A stretch of DNA of 64,000 bases, taken from assembly GCA_001795455.1 (NCBI GenBank), contig MGPB01000024.1, positions 134,015-198,014 on the forward strand, given 5' to 3'. Of the stretch, positions 26,497 to 35,714 are shown in pieces; the first letter of the stretch is position 1; every line of letters begins with the position of its first letter. The position numbers and the translations under genes are program-made. This DNA comes from Curvibacter sp. GWA2_63_95. Lineage in GTDB: Bacteria; Pseudomonadota; Gammaproteobacteria; Burkholderiales; Burkholderiaceae_C. Below the pieces are notes generated by a model. It ran no database searches, had not been told where the DNA came from, and saw only the letters and a list, made by a program, of their open reading frames with translations.

Positions 26497-27371
26497 TGGA
26501 CAAAGCCATACTCACCTGCGCGCTGACCGGCGTACTGACCAACCCCAAGCAGCACCCCGTTCCGGTGACGCCGGCGCAGATGGCGGCGGAGGCGCGTGAC
26601 GCTTTTAATGCGGGCGCCAGCATCATGCACATCCACATGCGCAGCCAGGAAGAGGGCATGGGCCACATGCCGTCTTGGGACCCGGACGTGGCCGAGAGCA
26701 TCGTTAACGCCATTCGGGAGGCTTGCCCCGGCGTCATCATCAACCTGACCACGGGCGTGGTGGGCAAGGACATCAGCGGCCCGTTGGCTTGTATTCGCCG
26801 AGTCAAGCCCGAGATTGCGGCCTGCAACGCCGGTAGCCTGAACTACCTCAAGCTCAAGGAAGACGGCTCCTGGGCCTGGCCGCCCATGGTGTTCGACAAC
26901 CCGGTGGCCAAGGTGCAACAGTTTCTGGATGTGATGGAAGAGGCCGGTACCCACCCCGAGTTTGAGTGCTTTGACGTGGGCATCGTGCGCTCCGTCACCA
27001 TGTACCTGAAAAATGGCATGCTCAAGCCCGCCATGGGCCGCGCTGAATACAACCTGGTGATGGGCGTGGCCTCTGGCATGCCCTGCGACGCAGACCTGCT
27101 CGCGCTGTTGCCCAAGTACATGGCCAAAGACAGCGTCTGGCAAACCACGCTGATAGGTCGCACCGAAATCTGGCCGGTGCACCAGAAGACCGCCGACCTG
27201 GGTGGCATGCTGCGCACGGGCTTGGAAGACACCTTCTATTTGCCCCAAGGCGAACGCGCGGCAGGCAACGGGGCATTGATCACCGAATTGGCAGCCTGTG
27301 CCCAGCGTGCGGGTCGAGCCATTGCCAGCCCGGCAGAGGCGCGCAGCCTGTTGGGGTTGCGCAGCGCGTAA
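26493..27371 (+). CDS. Beta-keto acid cleavage enzyme (BKACE, DUF849)
   Basis: Zinc-dependent TIM-barrel enzyme of 292 residues. Characterised members convert a beta-keto acid plus acetyl-CoA into acetoacetate and a new acyl-CoA. The zinc ligands His46 and His48 are in MHIHMR, and the third ligand Glu is in RTGLEDTFYL (Glu245). It overlaps the biotin carboxylase stop (ATGATG), so it belongs to the operon and occupies the place where leucine-degradation operons carry HMG-CoA lyase. The actual substrate is unknown. Confidence 0.88.
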   Translation: MMDKAILTCALTGVLTNPKQHPVPVTPAQMAAEARDAFNAGASIMHIHMRSQEEGMGHMPSWDPDVAESIVNAIREACPGVIINLTTGVVGKDISGPLACIRRVKPEIAACNAGSLNYLKLKEDGSWAWPPMVFDNPVAKVQQFLDVMEEAGTHPEFECFDVGIVRSVTMYLKNGMLKPAMGRAEYNLVMGVASGMPCDADLLALLPKYMAKDSVWQTTLIGRTEIWPVHQKTADLGGMLRTGLEDTFYLPQGERAAGNGALITELAACAQRAGRAIASPAEARSLLGLRSA

Positions 27372-27449
27372 ACTGGGAGGCTAGGGCCCGGAAATTGGGT
27401 CCGCAAAAGTTTCTGCAGGTTTTTCCAGCAAGCCCCAGAAACTTCGTGC

Positions 27450-27455
27450 TAGAAT
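27450..27455 (+). promoter_or_regulatory. Probable -10 box of the tRNA-Arg promoter
   Basis: TAGAAT ends 10 bp before the tRNA 5' end and lies inside a small inverted repeat (CTTCGT...ACGAAG). No clear -35 box is seen. Confidence 0.45.
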
Positions 27456-27465
27456 ACGAAGCTTA

Positions 27466-27542
27466 GCGGCTGTAGCTCAGTTGGATAGAGTACTTGGCTA
27501 CGAACCAAGGGGTCGTGGGTTCAATTCCTGCCAGCCGCACCA
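27466..27542 (+). tRNA. tRNA-Arg (anticodon ACG)
   Basis: A 77-nt cloverleaf: acceptor GCGGCTG/CAGCCGC, D arm GCTCAGTTGGATAGAGT, anticodon stem CTTGG-CTACGAA-CCAAG with ACG, T arm GTGGGTTCAATTCCTGC, encoded CCA. Confidence 0.96.
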
Positions 27543-27549
27543 AAAAGTA

Positions 27550-27583
27550 AAGGTCTGCAATCGAAAGGTTGCAGACCTTTTTC
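27550..27583 (+). terminator. Terminator after tRNA-Arg
   Basis: An 11-bp perfect stem AAGGTCTGCAA (27550-27560) with TTGCAGACCTT (27569-27579), loop TCGAAAGG, then a T run. Confidence 0.9.
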
Positions 27584-27621
27584 TTATTCCGGTTGCATTC
27601 ACATTGCTGGCGGTGCCCTCC

Positions 27622-28182
27622 ATGAGCAAAGCGTTCACCAAAGAATCGGACGATGCAGACGACGATGAACTGCAGCTACCTGCGTTGCCGTCGAGCGGGA
27701 AAAACTACATCACTCCCCAAGGTTATGCCGTCCTGCGCGACGAGTTGTTCGACCTGATCGACAACGAGCGCCCCAAGATTGTGGAAGTGGTGCACTGGGC
27801 CGCCAGCAACGGCGACCGCTCCGAAAATGGCGATTATCTGTATGGCAAGAAACGCCTGCGCGAGATCGACCGCCGCATCCGATTCCTGACCAAACGCCTG
27901 GAGATCGCAGAGGTGTCGGATCCCTCGGTGCACCATGGTAACGATCAGATTTTTTTTGGCGCCACCGTCACCTATGTGGATGACACCGATATAGAGCGCA
28001 CAGTCACCATCAAAGGTATTGACGAGTCCAACAGCGCTGCGGGTGAGGTGAGCTGGATTTCCCCGATCGCGCGCACCCTGCTGAAGGCGCGTGAGGGCGA
28101 TGAACTCAAGTTGGTCATGCCGGACCGCGTGGCCACCATCGAGGTGTTGCAGGTGGTCTATCCCGCGCCCCAGCCTGTCTAG
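27622..28182 (+). CDS. greB: Transcription elongation factor GreB
   Basis: Rescues backtracked RNA polymerase by stimulating transcript cleavage through the secondary channel. 186 residues: an N-terminal coiled coil with acidic tip (HWAASNGDRSENGDYLYGKKRLREIDRRIRFL) and a C-terminal FKBP-like domain (VSWISPIARTLLKAREGDEL). The start MSKAFTKESDD is chosen because an earlier in-frame start would overlap tRNA-Arg. It is convergent with spoT, the stops overlapping by 4 bp. Confidence 0.93.
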   Translation: MSKAFTKESDDADDDELQLPALPSSGKNYITPQGYAVLRDELFDLIDNERPKIVEVVHWAASNGDRSENGDYLYGKKRLREIDRRIRFLTKRLEIAEVSDPSVHHGNDQIFFGATVTYVDDTDIERTVTIKGIDESNSAAGEVSWISPIARTLLKAREGDELKLVMPDRVATIEVLQVVYPAPQPV

Positions 28183-30413
28183 GCGCTAGCGCTGTTGCTG
28201 CTCCGTTCGGCCCGCAGCACCGAGGGTGTCCGGCGCAGGTTGCGCAGCGCAGTGTCGAGGTGTGCGGTGTCACGCACCGCCACCACAAAGCGCAAGTCGG
28301 AGGCGTCTTGCACCCCGTCTTGCCCCATGTCGATATGCAGGATATCGGCCTCGGCCGAGGCCAGTGCCGCAGCCACCTTGGCCAGCACGCCCTTGCCGTT
28401 GTTGACGGTGACCACGACGCCTGTTTCAAACGGACGGATGGGCTCGTCGGACCACTCCACACCAATGAAGCGCTCGCTGTCCTTGTTCTGGAGTTTGCGT
28501 GCGACCTGGCAGTCCTGCTGGTGCACCACCAAGCCTTCGCCGCGGCCCAGGTAGCCCACAATTGTGTCGCCGGGAATGGGGCGGCAGCAGGGCGCGAACT
28601 GCACCGAGGCGTTTTCGCTGCCGTCCAGCGTGATGGAGCCCAGCGAAGTGGATTCGTGTGCGGTGAAGCGTTCGCGCGTGAGTAGCAGGGCATCGGGGCG
28701 CTCGCCGGTGTCGGCCAGCAGGTTCACCATGCGCTTGGCCACGATGTTGGCAATGCGCTTGCCCAAACCAATGTCGGTCAACAGCTCCTGGCGCGTCTTG
28801 TTGCCGGTAAAGCGAAGCAGTTTGTCCCACAGGCCGCTGTAGCTTGGGGTGTCGTCTGGAAAGCGTTCAATACCTTCGGCACGCAAGGCTTGCTGCAGCA
28901 GCTTGCTGCCCAGGCTTTCCGATTCGGTTTGCGCCATCGTTTTCAGGTGATGGCGAATCTTGGAACGGGCCCGCCCGGTGCGCACAAAACCCAACCAGGC
29001 CGGGTTGGGGGTGGACACGGGTGCGGTCACCACTTCCACCACGTCACCGTTTTTCAGTTCGGTGCGCAGCGGCACTTGCTCGCCATTGATACGCGCGGCC
29101 GTGGTGCGGTCGCCAATATTGCTATGAATGGCGTAGGCAAAGTCCACCACGGTGGCGCCGCGCGGCAGCGCCATGATCTGGCTCTTGGGGGTGAACACGT
29201 ACACGGCGTCGGGGAACAGGTCCACCTTCACGTGGTCCCAGAACTCGGCGGCATCGCGGGTTTCGTCCTGGATGTCCAGCAACGACTGCAGCCACTTGGT
29301 ACCCAAGCGTTCGCCGGACGCATCGTCGGGGTTGTTGACCTTGTACAGCCAGTGGGCGGCCACACCGGATTCGGCCACCACATGCATGGCCTCGGTACGC
29401 ATCTGAAACTCCACGTTGATGCCGGCCGGCCCCACCAGTGTGGTGTGCAGCGACTGGTAGCCATTGACCTTGGCAATCGCAATGTGGTCTTTGAATTTGC
29501 CGGGGAGGGGCTTGTAGAGCTGGTGCAGGATACCCAATGCGGTGTAGCAGTCCGTCACGTTGGGCACCAGCACCCGAAAGCCATAAATGTCGGTCACCTG
29601 GGCGAAGCTCAGGTGTTTGTCGTCCATTTTCTTGTAGATGGAGTACAGCGTCTTCTCGCGACCCGCAATGCGCACCGGCATGTTGGCTGCGGCGAACACG
29701 GCTTCCACTTCCTTCTGCACTTTCTGGATCAGGTCGCGGCGGCGGCTGCGGGCTTTGGCCACGGCCTTGGACAGCGTGGCGTAGCGCCAAGGCCGCAAAT
29801 GCCGGAAGGACAAATCTTGCAGTTCCCGGTAGGTCTGGTTCAGACCCAGTCGGTGGGCGATGGGGGCATAAATATCCAATGTCTCGGATGAGATGCGCCC
29901 CCACTTGGTGCGCGGCACATCGGAAAGCGTGCGCATGTTGTGGCTGCGGTCTGCCAACTTGATCAGGATGACGCGTACATCACGCGCCATGGCCAGCAGC
30001 ATCTTGCGAAAGGACTCGGCCTGGTTTTCTTCGCGGGTGTTGAACTGCAGCTTGTCAAGCTTGGTCAAGCCGTCTACCAGTTCGGCCACGGGGGAGCCAA
30101 ACTTCTCGATGAGTTCCGTCTTGGTGATGCCGCAGTCTTCCAGTGCGTCGTGTAGCAAGGCAGCCATCAGTGCCTGGGCATCGAGTTTCCAGTCCGCACA
30201 CTGCACTGCCACCGCAATCGGGTGGGTGATGTAGGGCTCACCATTGTTGCGCAACTGGCCCAAGTGCGCTTCGTCGGCAAAGCGGTAGGCCAGGCGCACC
30301 TGCTCCACATCGTTGGCGCTCAGGTAGTCCAGTTTGGCCGTCAATCCGGCAAAACTGGCCGCTGCAGCGTTGGCGGCAGCCGCCGGTGATGTGATGTGTG
30401 GAGTACTGCCCAT
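28179..30413 (-). CDS. spoT: Bifunctional (p)ppGpp synthetase/hydrolase
   Basis: Controls stringent-response alarmone levels. A 744-residue RelA/SpoT long form: N-terminal HD hydrolase domain with intact HD motif (LLHDALEDCGIT near residue 87), synthetase domain (REKTLYSIYKKM, TDIYGFRVLV, NGYQSLHTTL), a TGS domain (DAVYVFTPKSQIMALPRGATVVDFAYAIHS) and C-terminal zinc-finger/ACT region (FVVAVRDTAHLDTALRNLRR). The intact HD motif supports SpoT/Rsh over RelA. It is downstream of rpoZ, separated from it by a terminator, as in the E. coli rpoZ-spoT order. Confidence 0.95.
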   Translation of the reverse strand: MGSTPHITSPAAAANAAAASFAGLTAKLDYLSANDVEQVRLAYRFADEAHLGQLRNNGEPYITHPIAVAVQCADWKLDAQALMAALLHDALEDCGITKTELIEKFGSPVAELVDGLTKLDKLQFNTREENQAESFRKMLLAMARDVRVILIKLADRSHNMRTLSDVPRTKWGRISSETLDIYAPIAHRLGLNQTYRELQDLSFRHLRPWRYATLSKAVAKARSRRRDLIQKVQKEVEAVFAAANMPVRIAGREKTLYSIYKKMDDKHLSFAQVTDIYGFRVLVPNVTDCYTALGILHQLYKPLPGKFKDHIAIAKVNGYQSLHTTLVGPAGINVEFQMRTEAMHVVAESGVAAHWLYKVNNPDDASGERLGTKWLQSLLDIQDETRDAAEFWDHVKVDLFPDAVYVFTPKSQIMALPRGATVVDFAYAIHSNIGDRTTAARINGEQVPLRTELKNGDVVEVVTAPVSTPNPAWLGFVRTGRARSKIRHHLKTMAQTESESLGSKLLQQALRAEGIERFPDDTPSYSGLWDKLLRFTGNKTRQELLTDIGLGKRIANIVAKRMVNLLADTGERPDALLLTRERFTAHESTSLGSITLDGSENASVQFAPCCRPIPGDTIVGYLGRGEGLVVHQQDCQVARKLQNKDSERFIGVEWSDEPIRPFETGVVVTVNNGKGVLAKVAAALASAEADILHIDMGQDGVQDASDLRFVVAVRDTAHLDTALRNLRRTPSVLRAERSSNSASA

Positions 30414-30458
30414 AGCTTAAATGTAGCGCGCCCTATGCAGTGGTGCAGGCCAAACGCA

Positions 30459-30486
30459 AAAAAGCACCGCAAGCGGTGCTTTTTAA
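30459..30486 (-). terminator. Terminator after rpoZ
   Basis: AAAAAGCACCGC (30459-30470) pairs with GCGGTGCTTTTT (30473-30484) around a 2-base gap, flanked by A and T runs. It can work in both directions and separates rpoZ from spoT. Confidence 0.8.
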
Positions 30487-30499
30487 AGAGATGGTGCGA

Positions 30500-30703
30500 T
30501 TAAAGAGGTACTTTTTTCAGCATCTCGATGCCGACCTTGCCGGCTGCAATTTCGCGCAAGGCGGTGACGCCTGGCTTGTTCTTGCTCTCGATTTTGGGGG
30601 TGTGACCTTGGCTCAGCATGCGGGCACGGTAGGTTGCTGCCAAAACCAGTTGGAAGCGATTGGGGATCTGCTCGAGGCAGTCTTCAACAGTGATGCGGGC
30701 CAT
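30500..30703 (-). CDS. rpoZ: RNA polymerase omega subunit
   Basis: A 67-residue omega subunit, which helps assemble RNA polymerase by binding beta-prime and contributes to ppGpp sensing. The conserved [29 protein letters not shown]-terminus is unmistakable. It lies 16 bp downstream of gmk, in the normal gmk-rpoZ-spoT order. Confidence 0.97.
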   Translation of the reverse strand: MARITVEDCLEQIPNRFQLVLAATYRARMLSQGHTPKIESKNKPGVTALREIAAGKVGIEMLKKVPL

Positions 30704-30719
30704 GGAAATCTCCGGGAAA

Positions 30720-31340
30720 CTAGAGGATGTTCAGCGCTTGGAATGTTTCGGCACGGGCGCGGCGCTGTGCCGAAATTTTGAGCCGCTGGGAGTGGACAAT
30801 GGCTTTCAGGTCGAAAAGCGCACGGTCGAATAACTCGTTGATTATAACGAAGTCGAATTTTCCGACCTGGGCCACCTCGACCTGGGCGTTCTTCATGCGC
30901 ATGTCGATGATCTCGGGGGAGTCCTCACCGCGACGCTCCAGGCGCGAGCGCAGCTCTTCCCAGCTGGGGGGCAGGATAAAAATGCAGATGGCATTCGCAA
31001 ACACATTTTTGATCTGTATGGCACCCTGAAAGTCAATTTCCAGGATCACATCGGCGCCCATGGCCATGCGGTCTTCGATGGCTTTTTTCGAGGTGCCGTA
31101 GCGGTTGGCGTGCACGTGCGCCCATTCGACAAAGGCGTCGGCGGCCACCATGGCGTCGAACTCCTGTTGCGACACGAAGAAGTACTCACGGCCATGTTTT
31201 TCCTGGCCGCGCGGTGGGCGCGTGGTGTGCGACACCGAGGGCTGCAGCCGGGAATCCAGCTCTAGCAGGGCCTTGCACAGGCTGGACTTACCCGCCCCGC
31301 TGGGGGCTGCGACAACAAAGAGATTTCCGGGGTAGTCCAT
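30720..31340 (-). CDS. gmk: Guanylate kinase
   Basis: Phosphorylates GMP to GDP. It has a P-loop [10 protein letters not shown] near residue 13, the GMP-binding [21 protein letters not shown] and the lid region [17 protein letters not shown]. The ATG at 31340 is preferred because a GGAG lies 9 bp upstream; an ATG two codons earlier is too close to it. This gives 206 residues, the usual size. Confidence 0.96.
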   Translation of the reverse strand: MDYPGNLFVVAAPSGAGKSSLCKALLELDSRLQPSVSHTTRPPRGQEKHGREYFFVSQQEFDAMVAADAFVEWAHVHANRYGTSKKAIEDRMAMGADVILEIDFQGAIQIKNVFANAICIFILPPSWEELRSRLERRGEDSPEIIDMRMKNAQVEVAQVGKFDFVIINELFDRALFDLKAIVHSQRLKISAQRRARAETFQALNIL

Positions 31341-31378
31341 TGACATTGGCTCCGATAAGGCGGCTGGCTGAAGTCGCC

Positions 31379-32296
31379 TTATTCTAAGTTCTGAACCTGC
31401 TCGCGCATTTGTTCGATCAGCACCTTCATGTCCACCGAGATGTGGGTCAGGTCCAACGCGGCTGATTTGGAGCCCATGGTGTTGGCTTCGCGGTGCAGTT
31501 CCTGGATCAGGAAGTCGAGCCGTTTGCCAATTTCGCCCCCCTTCTTGATCAGGCGTTCCAGCTCGTCCAGATGGGAGCTCAGGCGGGTGATTTCCTCGGC
31601 CACATCAATGCGGATGGCAAAGGCCGTGGCCTCGGTCAGTGCGCGGTCTTGGGCGGCTTCGGGCAGGGTGGCGCCATCGGTCAGGGCCATGGCCTCTTTC
31701 CAGCGCTCCATGAAGCGGGTGCGCTGCTGCTCCACCAGCTTGGGCACCAGCGGACCGGCTTGCTCGGCCAGGCTGCGCAGTTGGGTGATGTGGCCCAGCA
31801 ACATGGTGGCCAGGCGGGCGCCTTCGCGCTGGCGGGCTGCCAGCAGTTCTTTGAGGGTCTTCTCGGCCAGCGGCATCACATCGGCACTCCAGTCACGCTG
31901 ACCACCTTGTTCGCTGGCAGCCAAGCGAATGACGTCGGCCACGCTCAGCGGGTTGGCATTGGGCAGCCAGGCACGGATGCTGTCTTGTGCCGCGTTCAGG
32001 CGCTGCAGCAGCTTGGGCGTGGGGTCAGGGATGCTGCTGGCACTGGTGGTCTCTACCGAGGCGCGAACTTCAATCTTGCCGCGCTTGAGTTTGCTGCCCA
32101 GCAGCTCGCGCAGGGCCGGCTCGAACTGGCGCAGGTCTTCGGGCAGACGAAATGTGAGGTCCAGAAAGCGGCTGTTGACCGATCGGATTTCGAGGCCGAG
32201 CTGGGTGGTGGGCTGGTTTTTGGACTCGCCTTCCGGGGCGCTGGTGGCTGTGCTGTGCTGGGCACTGGCATAGCCAGTCATGCTGTAAACTGGCAT
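31379..32296 (-). CDS. yicC: YicC-family endoribonuclease
   Basis: A 305-residue YicC protein; E. coli YicC is an endoribonuclease acting in sRNA turnover. The N-terminal MTGYASAQ and [21 protein letters not shown], and the C-terminal segment [26 protein letters not shown], are diagnostic. The start is the ATG at 32296, after which the family sequence begins. It precedes gmk on the same strand, as in many bacteria, and is divergent from the Ser/Thr kinase gene. Confidence 0.92.
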   Translation of the reverse strand: MPVYSMTGYASAQHSTATSAPEGESKNQPTTQLGLEIRSVNSRFLDLTFRLPEDLRQFEPALRELLGSKLKRGKIEVRASVETTSASSIPDPTPKLLQRLNAAQDSIRAWLPNANPLSVADVIRLAASEQGGQRDWSADVMPLAEKTLKELLAARQREGARLATMLLGHITQLRSLAEQAGPLVPKLVEQQRTRFMERWKEAMALTDGATLPEAAQDRALTEATAFAIRIDVAEEITRLSSHLDELERLIKKGGEIGKRLDFLIQELHREANTMGSKSAALDLTHISVDMKVLIEQMREQVQNLE

Positions 32297-32375
32297 CACG
32301 GGTTCTCGCTGCGTTGAAACGGCCCCGAGAATAACCCGGTTCAGACGCAACCGACGAGCCCTTACCCCGCAATTT

Positions 32376-33383
32376 ATGTCAAAGGTCAAGCCAGCACCGT
32401 TACCCCCCGACACCACGATTGGCGGCTACCGCATTATTCGCAAGGTGGCGGCCGGGGGCTTTGGTTTGGTCTACCTGGCGCTGGATTCGGAAGGTCAGCA
32501 GGTTGCCGTCAAGGAATACCTGCCCTCATCGCTGGCCAGCCGCGCACCCGGTGAGCTGTTGCCCCAGGTGCAGCCCGAGAAGCTGTCTTTGTACCGCTTG
32601 GGCCTCAAAAGCTTTTTCGAAGAGGGCCGCTCGCTGGCGCAAATCTCCCACCCCTCCGTGGTGAGCGTGCTGAACTTCTTCCGTGAGAATGAAACTGTCT
32701 ATATGGTGATGAACTACCTGGAGGGCGCGGCCCTGCAGGATTTCATCGTCACTGCGCGCGACCAGAAGAAGAGCAAGGTGTTCCGCGAGTCGACCATCCG
32801 CTCCCTGTTCGACGAAATTTTGCGCGGTCTGCGCATCGTGCACCAGCACAAGATGCTGCACCTGGATATCAAGCCAGCCAACATCTTTATTACTGACGAC
32901 AACAAGTCGGTGTTGATCGACTTTGGCGCGGCACGCGAAGTGCTGAGCAAGGAAGGCAACTTCATCCGCCCCATGTACACGCCTGGCTTTGCTGCACCCG
33001 AGATGTACCGACGCGATGCCTCCATGGGGCCGTGGACCGATATTTATGCCATTGGCGCTTGTATCTACGCGTGCATGCAGGGTTATCCACCCAACGAAGC
33101 CCCGCAACGTCTGGAAAAAGACCGCATTACCACCGCACTGGCCCGTTTGCGTGGCGTGTATTCCGACAACCTGATTGAAGTGGTGGAGTGGTGCATGTCG
33201 CTGGATCCGCTCTCGCGTCCGCAGTCGGTATTTGCCCTGCAAAAGGAGCTGTCGCGCGAAGGTGAGCGGCGCTACACCAAGCTCTCGGTGGGAGAGAAGG
33301 TGCGCATGCAGTTTGACTCCATGGTGGCCGACACCAAAAAGACCGTGCAGGGCGCTGTCGCGGCGCCAGCCAAACCCAAATGA
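32376..33383 (+). CDS. Soluble Hanks-type serine/threonine protein kinase
   Basis: A 335-residue kinase domain protein without transmembrane or sensor domains. The Gly-rich loop is AAGGFGLVYLA, the VAIK-type Lys is in VAVKEYLP, the catalytic loop is LHLDIKPANIFI (LD in place of RD), the DFG motif is IDFGAA and the APE motif is FAAPEM. The short C-terminal tail has no clear domain. Its stop overlaps the start of a PP2C phosphatase gene (ATGA), so the two form a phosphorylation/dephosphorylation pair. Confidence 0.93.
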   Translation: MSKVKPAPLPPDTTIGGYRIIRKVAAGGFGLVYLALDSEGQQVAVKEYLPSSLASRAPGELLPQVQPEKLSLYRLGLKSFFEEGRSLAQISHPSVVSVLNFFRENETVYMVMNYLEGAALQDFIVTARDQKKSKVFRESTIRSLFDEILRGLRIVHQHKMLHLDIKPANIFITDDNKSVLIDFGAAREVLSKEGNFIRPMYTPGFAAPEMYRRDASMGPWTDIYAIGACIYACMQGYPPNEAPQRLEKDRITTALARLRGVYSDNLIEVVEWCMSLDPLSRPQSVFALQKELSREGERRYTKLSVGEKVRMQFDSMVADTKKTVQGAVAAPAKPK

Positions 33384-34294
33384 AATTCTCCGTATTCCAG
33401 ATCAGCCGCAAAGGCGGTCGCGAAAAAAACGAAGACCGCATGGGGTATTGCTATACCAAGGCGTCTGGCTTGTTTTTGCTGGCCGATGGCATGGGCGGTC
33501 ACCCCGAGGGCGAGGTGGCTGCGCAGATGACGTTGCAGGTGATTTCGGCGCTTTACCAGAAAGAGGCTACGCCTGAGATTGAGGACGTCAAGGCCTTCTT
33601 TCAGCGTGCCATTCTGGCCGCCCACCGCCAAATCCTGCGCTACGCCACCGAGAAGCACCTGATGGACACCCCGCGCACCACGCTGGTCGCCGCGATTGTG
33701 CAGGGCGGTGTGGCGCACTGGGTGCATTGTGGCGACTCGCGTTTGTATTTTGTGCGCCAGGGCGAGTTGCTGGCCCGCACCCGCGACCACTCCTACATGG
33801 AACAGCGTGAGGGTGAGCGGCCCCTGGCCCACACTCCGGCGGTGTTCAACCGCAACGTGCTCTACACCTGCCTGGGCTCACCGACCAAACCGGTGTTCGA
33901 CATCACGGGCCCCGTGTCCTTGTTGCAGGGCGATCGCATCATGCTGTGTTCAGACGGCCTCTGGGGGACGGTGGACGACTCCACCATCGTCTACCACCTG
34001 GCGCAAAAGCCTGTGACCGACTCTGCCCCCGATCTGGTGGAGCAGGCGCTGGCCAATGGCGGGCCGCATTGTGACAACGTGACCCTCATCACCATGGAGT
34101 GGGAAACGCCAGACAGCTTTGAGTCCACCCGCGGCAGTATTACTACCGACAACATTGAGGACGGCGTGTTTGCCTCCACGGTGCAGGCCGGCTGGCTGGA
34201 TTCGCAGGTGGATGACCTGGACGACGCAGCCATCGAACGCTCCATCGCCGAGATCAACGAAGCCATTCGCCGTTCCGCCGCACGCCGGGGATAG
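33380..34294 (+). CDS. PP2C-type protein phosphatase
   Basis: A 304-residue Mn/Mg-dependent Ser/Thr phosphatase. The metal-binding Asp residues are in [23 protein letters not shown] and [24 protein letters not shown] is also typical. A C-terminal extension of about 60 residues rich in Asp/Glu follows the catalytic domain. Translational overlap with the kinase gene implies they act on the same substrate set. rph follows 38 bp downstream. Confidence 0.93.
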   Translation: MKFSVFQISRKGGREKNEDRMGYCYTKASGLFLLADGMGGHPEGEVAAQMTLQVISALYQKEATPEIEDVKAFFQRAILAAHRQILRYATEKHLMDTPRTTLVAAIVQGGVAHWVHCGDSRLYFVRQGELLARTRDHSYMEQREGERPLAHTPAVFNRNVLYTCLGSPTKPVFDITGPVSLLQGDRIMLCSDGLWGTVDDSTIVYHLAQKPVTDSAPDLVEQALANGGPHCDNVTLITMEWETPDSFESTRGSITTDNIEDGVFASTVQAGWLDSQVDDLDDAAIERSIAEINEAIRRSAARRG

Positions 34295-34332
34295 GCGTCG
34301 GCCGCGCGACGGCCATTTCCAGAAGGACTGCC

Positions 34333-35061
34333 ATGACTGAATTCGTTCGCAGCGGCGCGCGCGCCGCCAACGCTTTGCGCCCGGTGCGCATCACCCGCCA
34401 CTACACCATGCATGCCGAGGGCTCGGTGCTCATCGAATTTGGCAACACCAAGGTGCTGTGCACCGCGTCGGTGGAAGAGCGTGTGCCGCCGCACAAGCGC
34501 GGCAGTGGCGAGGGCTGGGTGACGGCGGAATACGGCATGCTGCCGCGCGCCACCCACAGCCGCAGCGACCGCGAAGCGGCCAAGGGCAAGCAGAGCGGGC
34601 GCACGCAGGAGATCCAGCGCCTGATCGGTCGCTCGCTGCGCGCGGTGTTTGATTTGAAGAAGCTGGGTGAGCGCACCATCCAGCTGGACTGCGATGTGAT
34701 CCAGGCCGACGGAGGCACCCGCACCGCTGCCATTACGGGCGCCTTTGTGGCGGCCCAGGATGCAGTGAACGGCCTGCTCAAGGCCGACAAGATTACCGCG
34801 ACACCGATCACCGCCGCCGTGGCAGCCATCAGTGTGGGCATCGTGCAAGGTACGCCGCTGCTGGATCTGGAATACACCGAAGACTCCGCCTGCGACACCG
34901 ACATGAATGTGGTGATGACCGGGGCGGGGCATTTTGTGGAAGTGCAGGGCACCGCGGAAGGCGTGGCGTTTACGCGCGCCGAGATGGACCAGCTGCTGGG
35001 GCTGGCCGAACAAGGCATTGGCGAGCTGATGGCCTTGCAACAAGATTCACTATCAAAATAA
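34333..35061 (+). CDS. rph: Ribonuclease PH
   Basis: Phosphorolytic 3'-5' exoribonuclease that trims tRNA 3' ends. The 242-residue protein has [19 protein letters not shown], the phosphate-binding [17 protein letters not shown] and [17 protein letters not shown]. The last codons and stop (SLSK) fall inside a dispersed-repeat copy at 35050-35101. Order rph-rdgB-hemW is conserved in beta-proteobacteria. Confidence 0.96.
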   Translation: MTEFVRSGARAANALRPVRITRHYTMHAEGSVLIEFGNTKVLCTASVEERVPPHKRGSGEGWVTAEYGMLPRATHSRSDREAAKGKQSGRTQEIQRLIGRSLRAVFDLKKLGERTIQLDCDVIQADGGTRTAAITGAFVAAQDAVNGLLKADKITATPITAAVAAISVGIVQGTPLLDLEYTEDSACDTDMNVVMTGAGHFVEVQGTAEGVAFTRAEMDQLLGLAEQGIGELMALQQDSLSK

Positions 35062-35101
35062 TAGCTGCTCGCGCAGTATTCATAAGCGCTAGAGGCATAT
35101 T
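35050..35101 (+). repeat. Dispersed repeat, copy H (between rph and rdgB)
   Basis: CTATCAAAATAATAGCTGCT, then CGCGCAGTATTCATAAGCGC, then TAGAGGCATAT. It provides the end of rph (SLSK and TAA) and runs to within a few bases of the rdgB ATG, replacing the usual intergenic spacer. Confidence 0.85.
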
Positions 35102-35102
35102 C

Positions 35103-35708
35103 ATGCAAATCGTTCTCGCATCCAACAACCAGGGCAAGCTGGTCGAACTGCAAGCCATGTTTGGCACGCTGGGCTGCACCCTGGTGCGCCAGGGCGACCT
35201 GGGCGTGCCCGAGGCGCCCGAGCCCTACCGCACCTTTGTGGAAAACGCGCTGACCAAGGCACGCAATGCGGCGCAGCACACCGGCTTGCCCGCGCTGGCC
35301 GACGACGCCGGCCTGTGCATCGACGCCTTTGGTGGTCTGCCGGGCGTGGACACAGCCTACTACGCCACCCAGTACGGCTACGCCAAGGGTGACGACAACA
35401 ACGTCACCGCGCTGCTGGAGCAGATGCAGGGAATTGACAACCGCCGTGCGGCCATGGTCAGCACGCTGGTGGCGGTGCGTTCGCCCGAAGACCCGGAGCC
35501 ACTCATCGCCGTGGGGCGGGTGGTGGGCGAGATTGCACGTGAGCGCCTGGGCAGCAACGGTTTCGGTTTTGACCCGGTGATGTGGATTCCCGAGTTTGGC
35601 CAGACCTTTGCCCAGCTGCCGGTGGAAGTGAAGAATGCCCATAGCCACCGTGGCCGTGCGGCGCAGGCCATGGCGGCACTTATCCGCGCCAATTGGTTAG
35701 GGACCTGA
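35103..35708 (+). CDS. rdgB: XTP/dITP diphosphatase (non-canonical purine NTP pyrophosphatase)
   Basis: House-cleaning enzyme that hydrolyses ITP, dITP and XTP to prevent their incorporation. 201 residues with SNNQGKLVELQ, the ENALTKARNAAQHTGLPALADDAGL active-site region and GFGFDPVMW. The ATG comes straight after a dispersed-repeat copy and no strong ribosome-binding site is visible, so coupling to rph through the repeat is possible. It precedes hemW by 6 bp. Confidence 0.95.
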   Translation: MQIVLASNNQGKLVELQAMFGTLGCTLVRQGDLGVPEAPEPYRTFVENALTKARNAAQHTGLPALADDAGLCIDAFGGLPGVDTAYYATQYGYAKGDDNNVTALLEQMQGIDNRRAAMVSTLVAVRSPEDPEPLIAVGRVVGEIARERLGSNGFGFDPVMWIPEFGQTFAQLPVEVKNAHSHRGRAAQAMAALIRANWLGT

Positions 35709-35714
35709 GCGGCC

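Noticed and set aside
17137-28200. Shared 15-mer CTAGCGCTGTTGCTG at 17144 and 28189
   Set aside because: Both cover stop codons of convergent genes, with no similarity on either side; judged coincidence and not a member of the dispersed repeat family.
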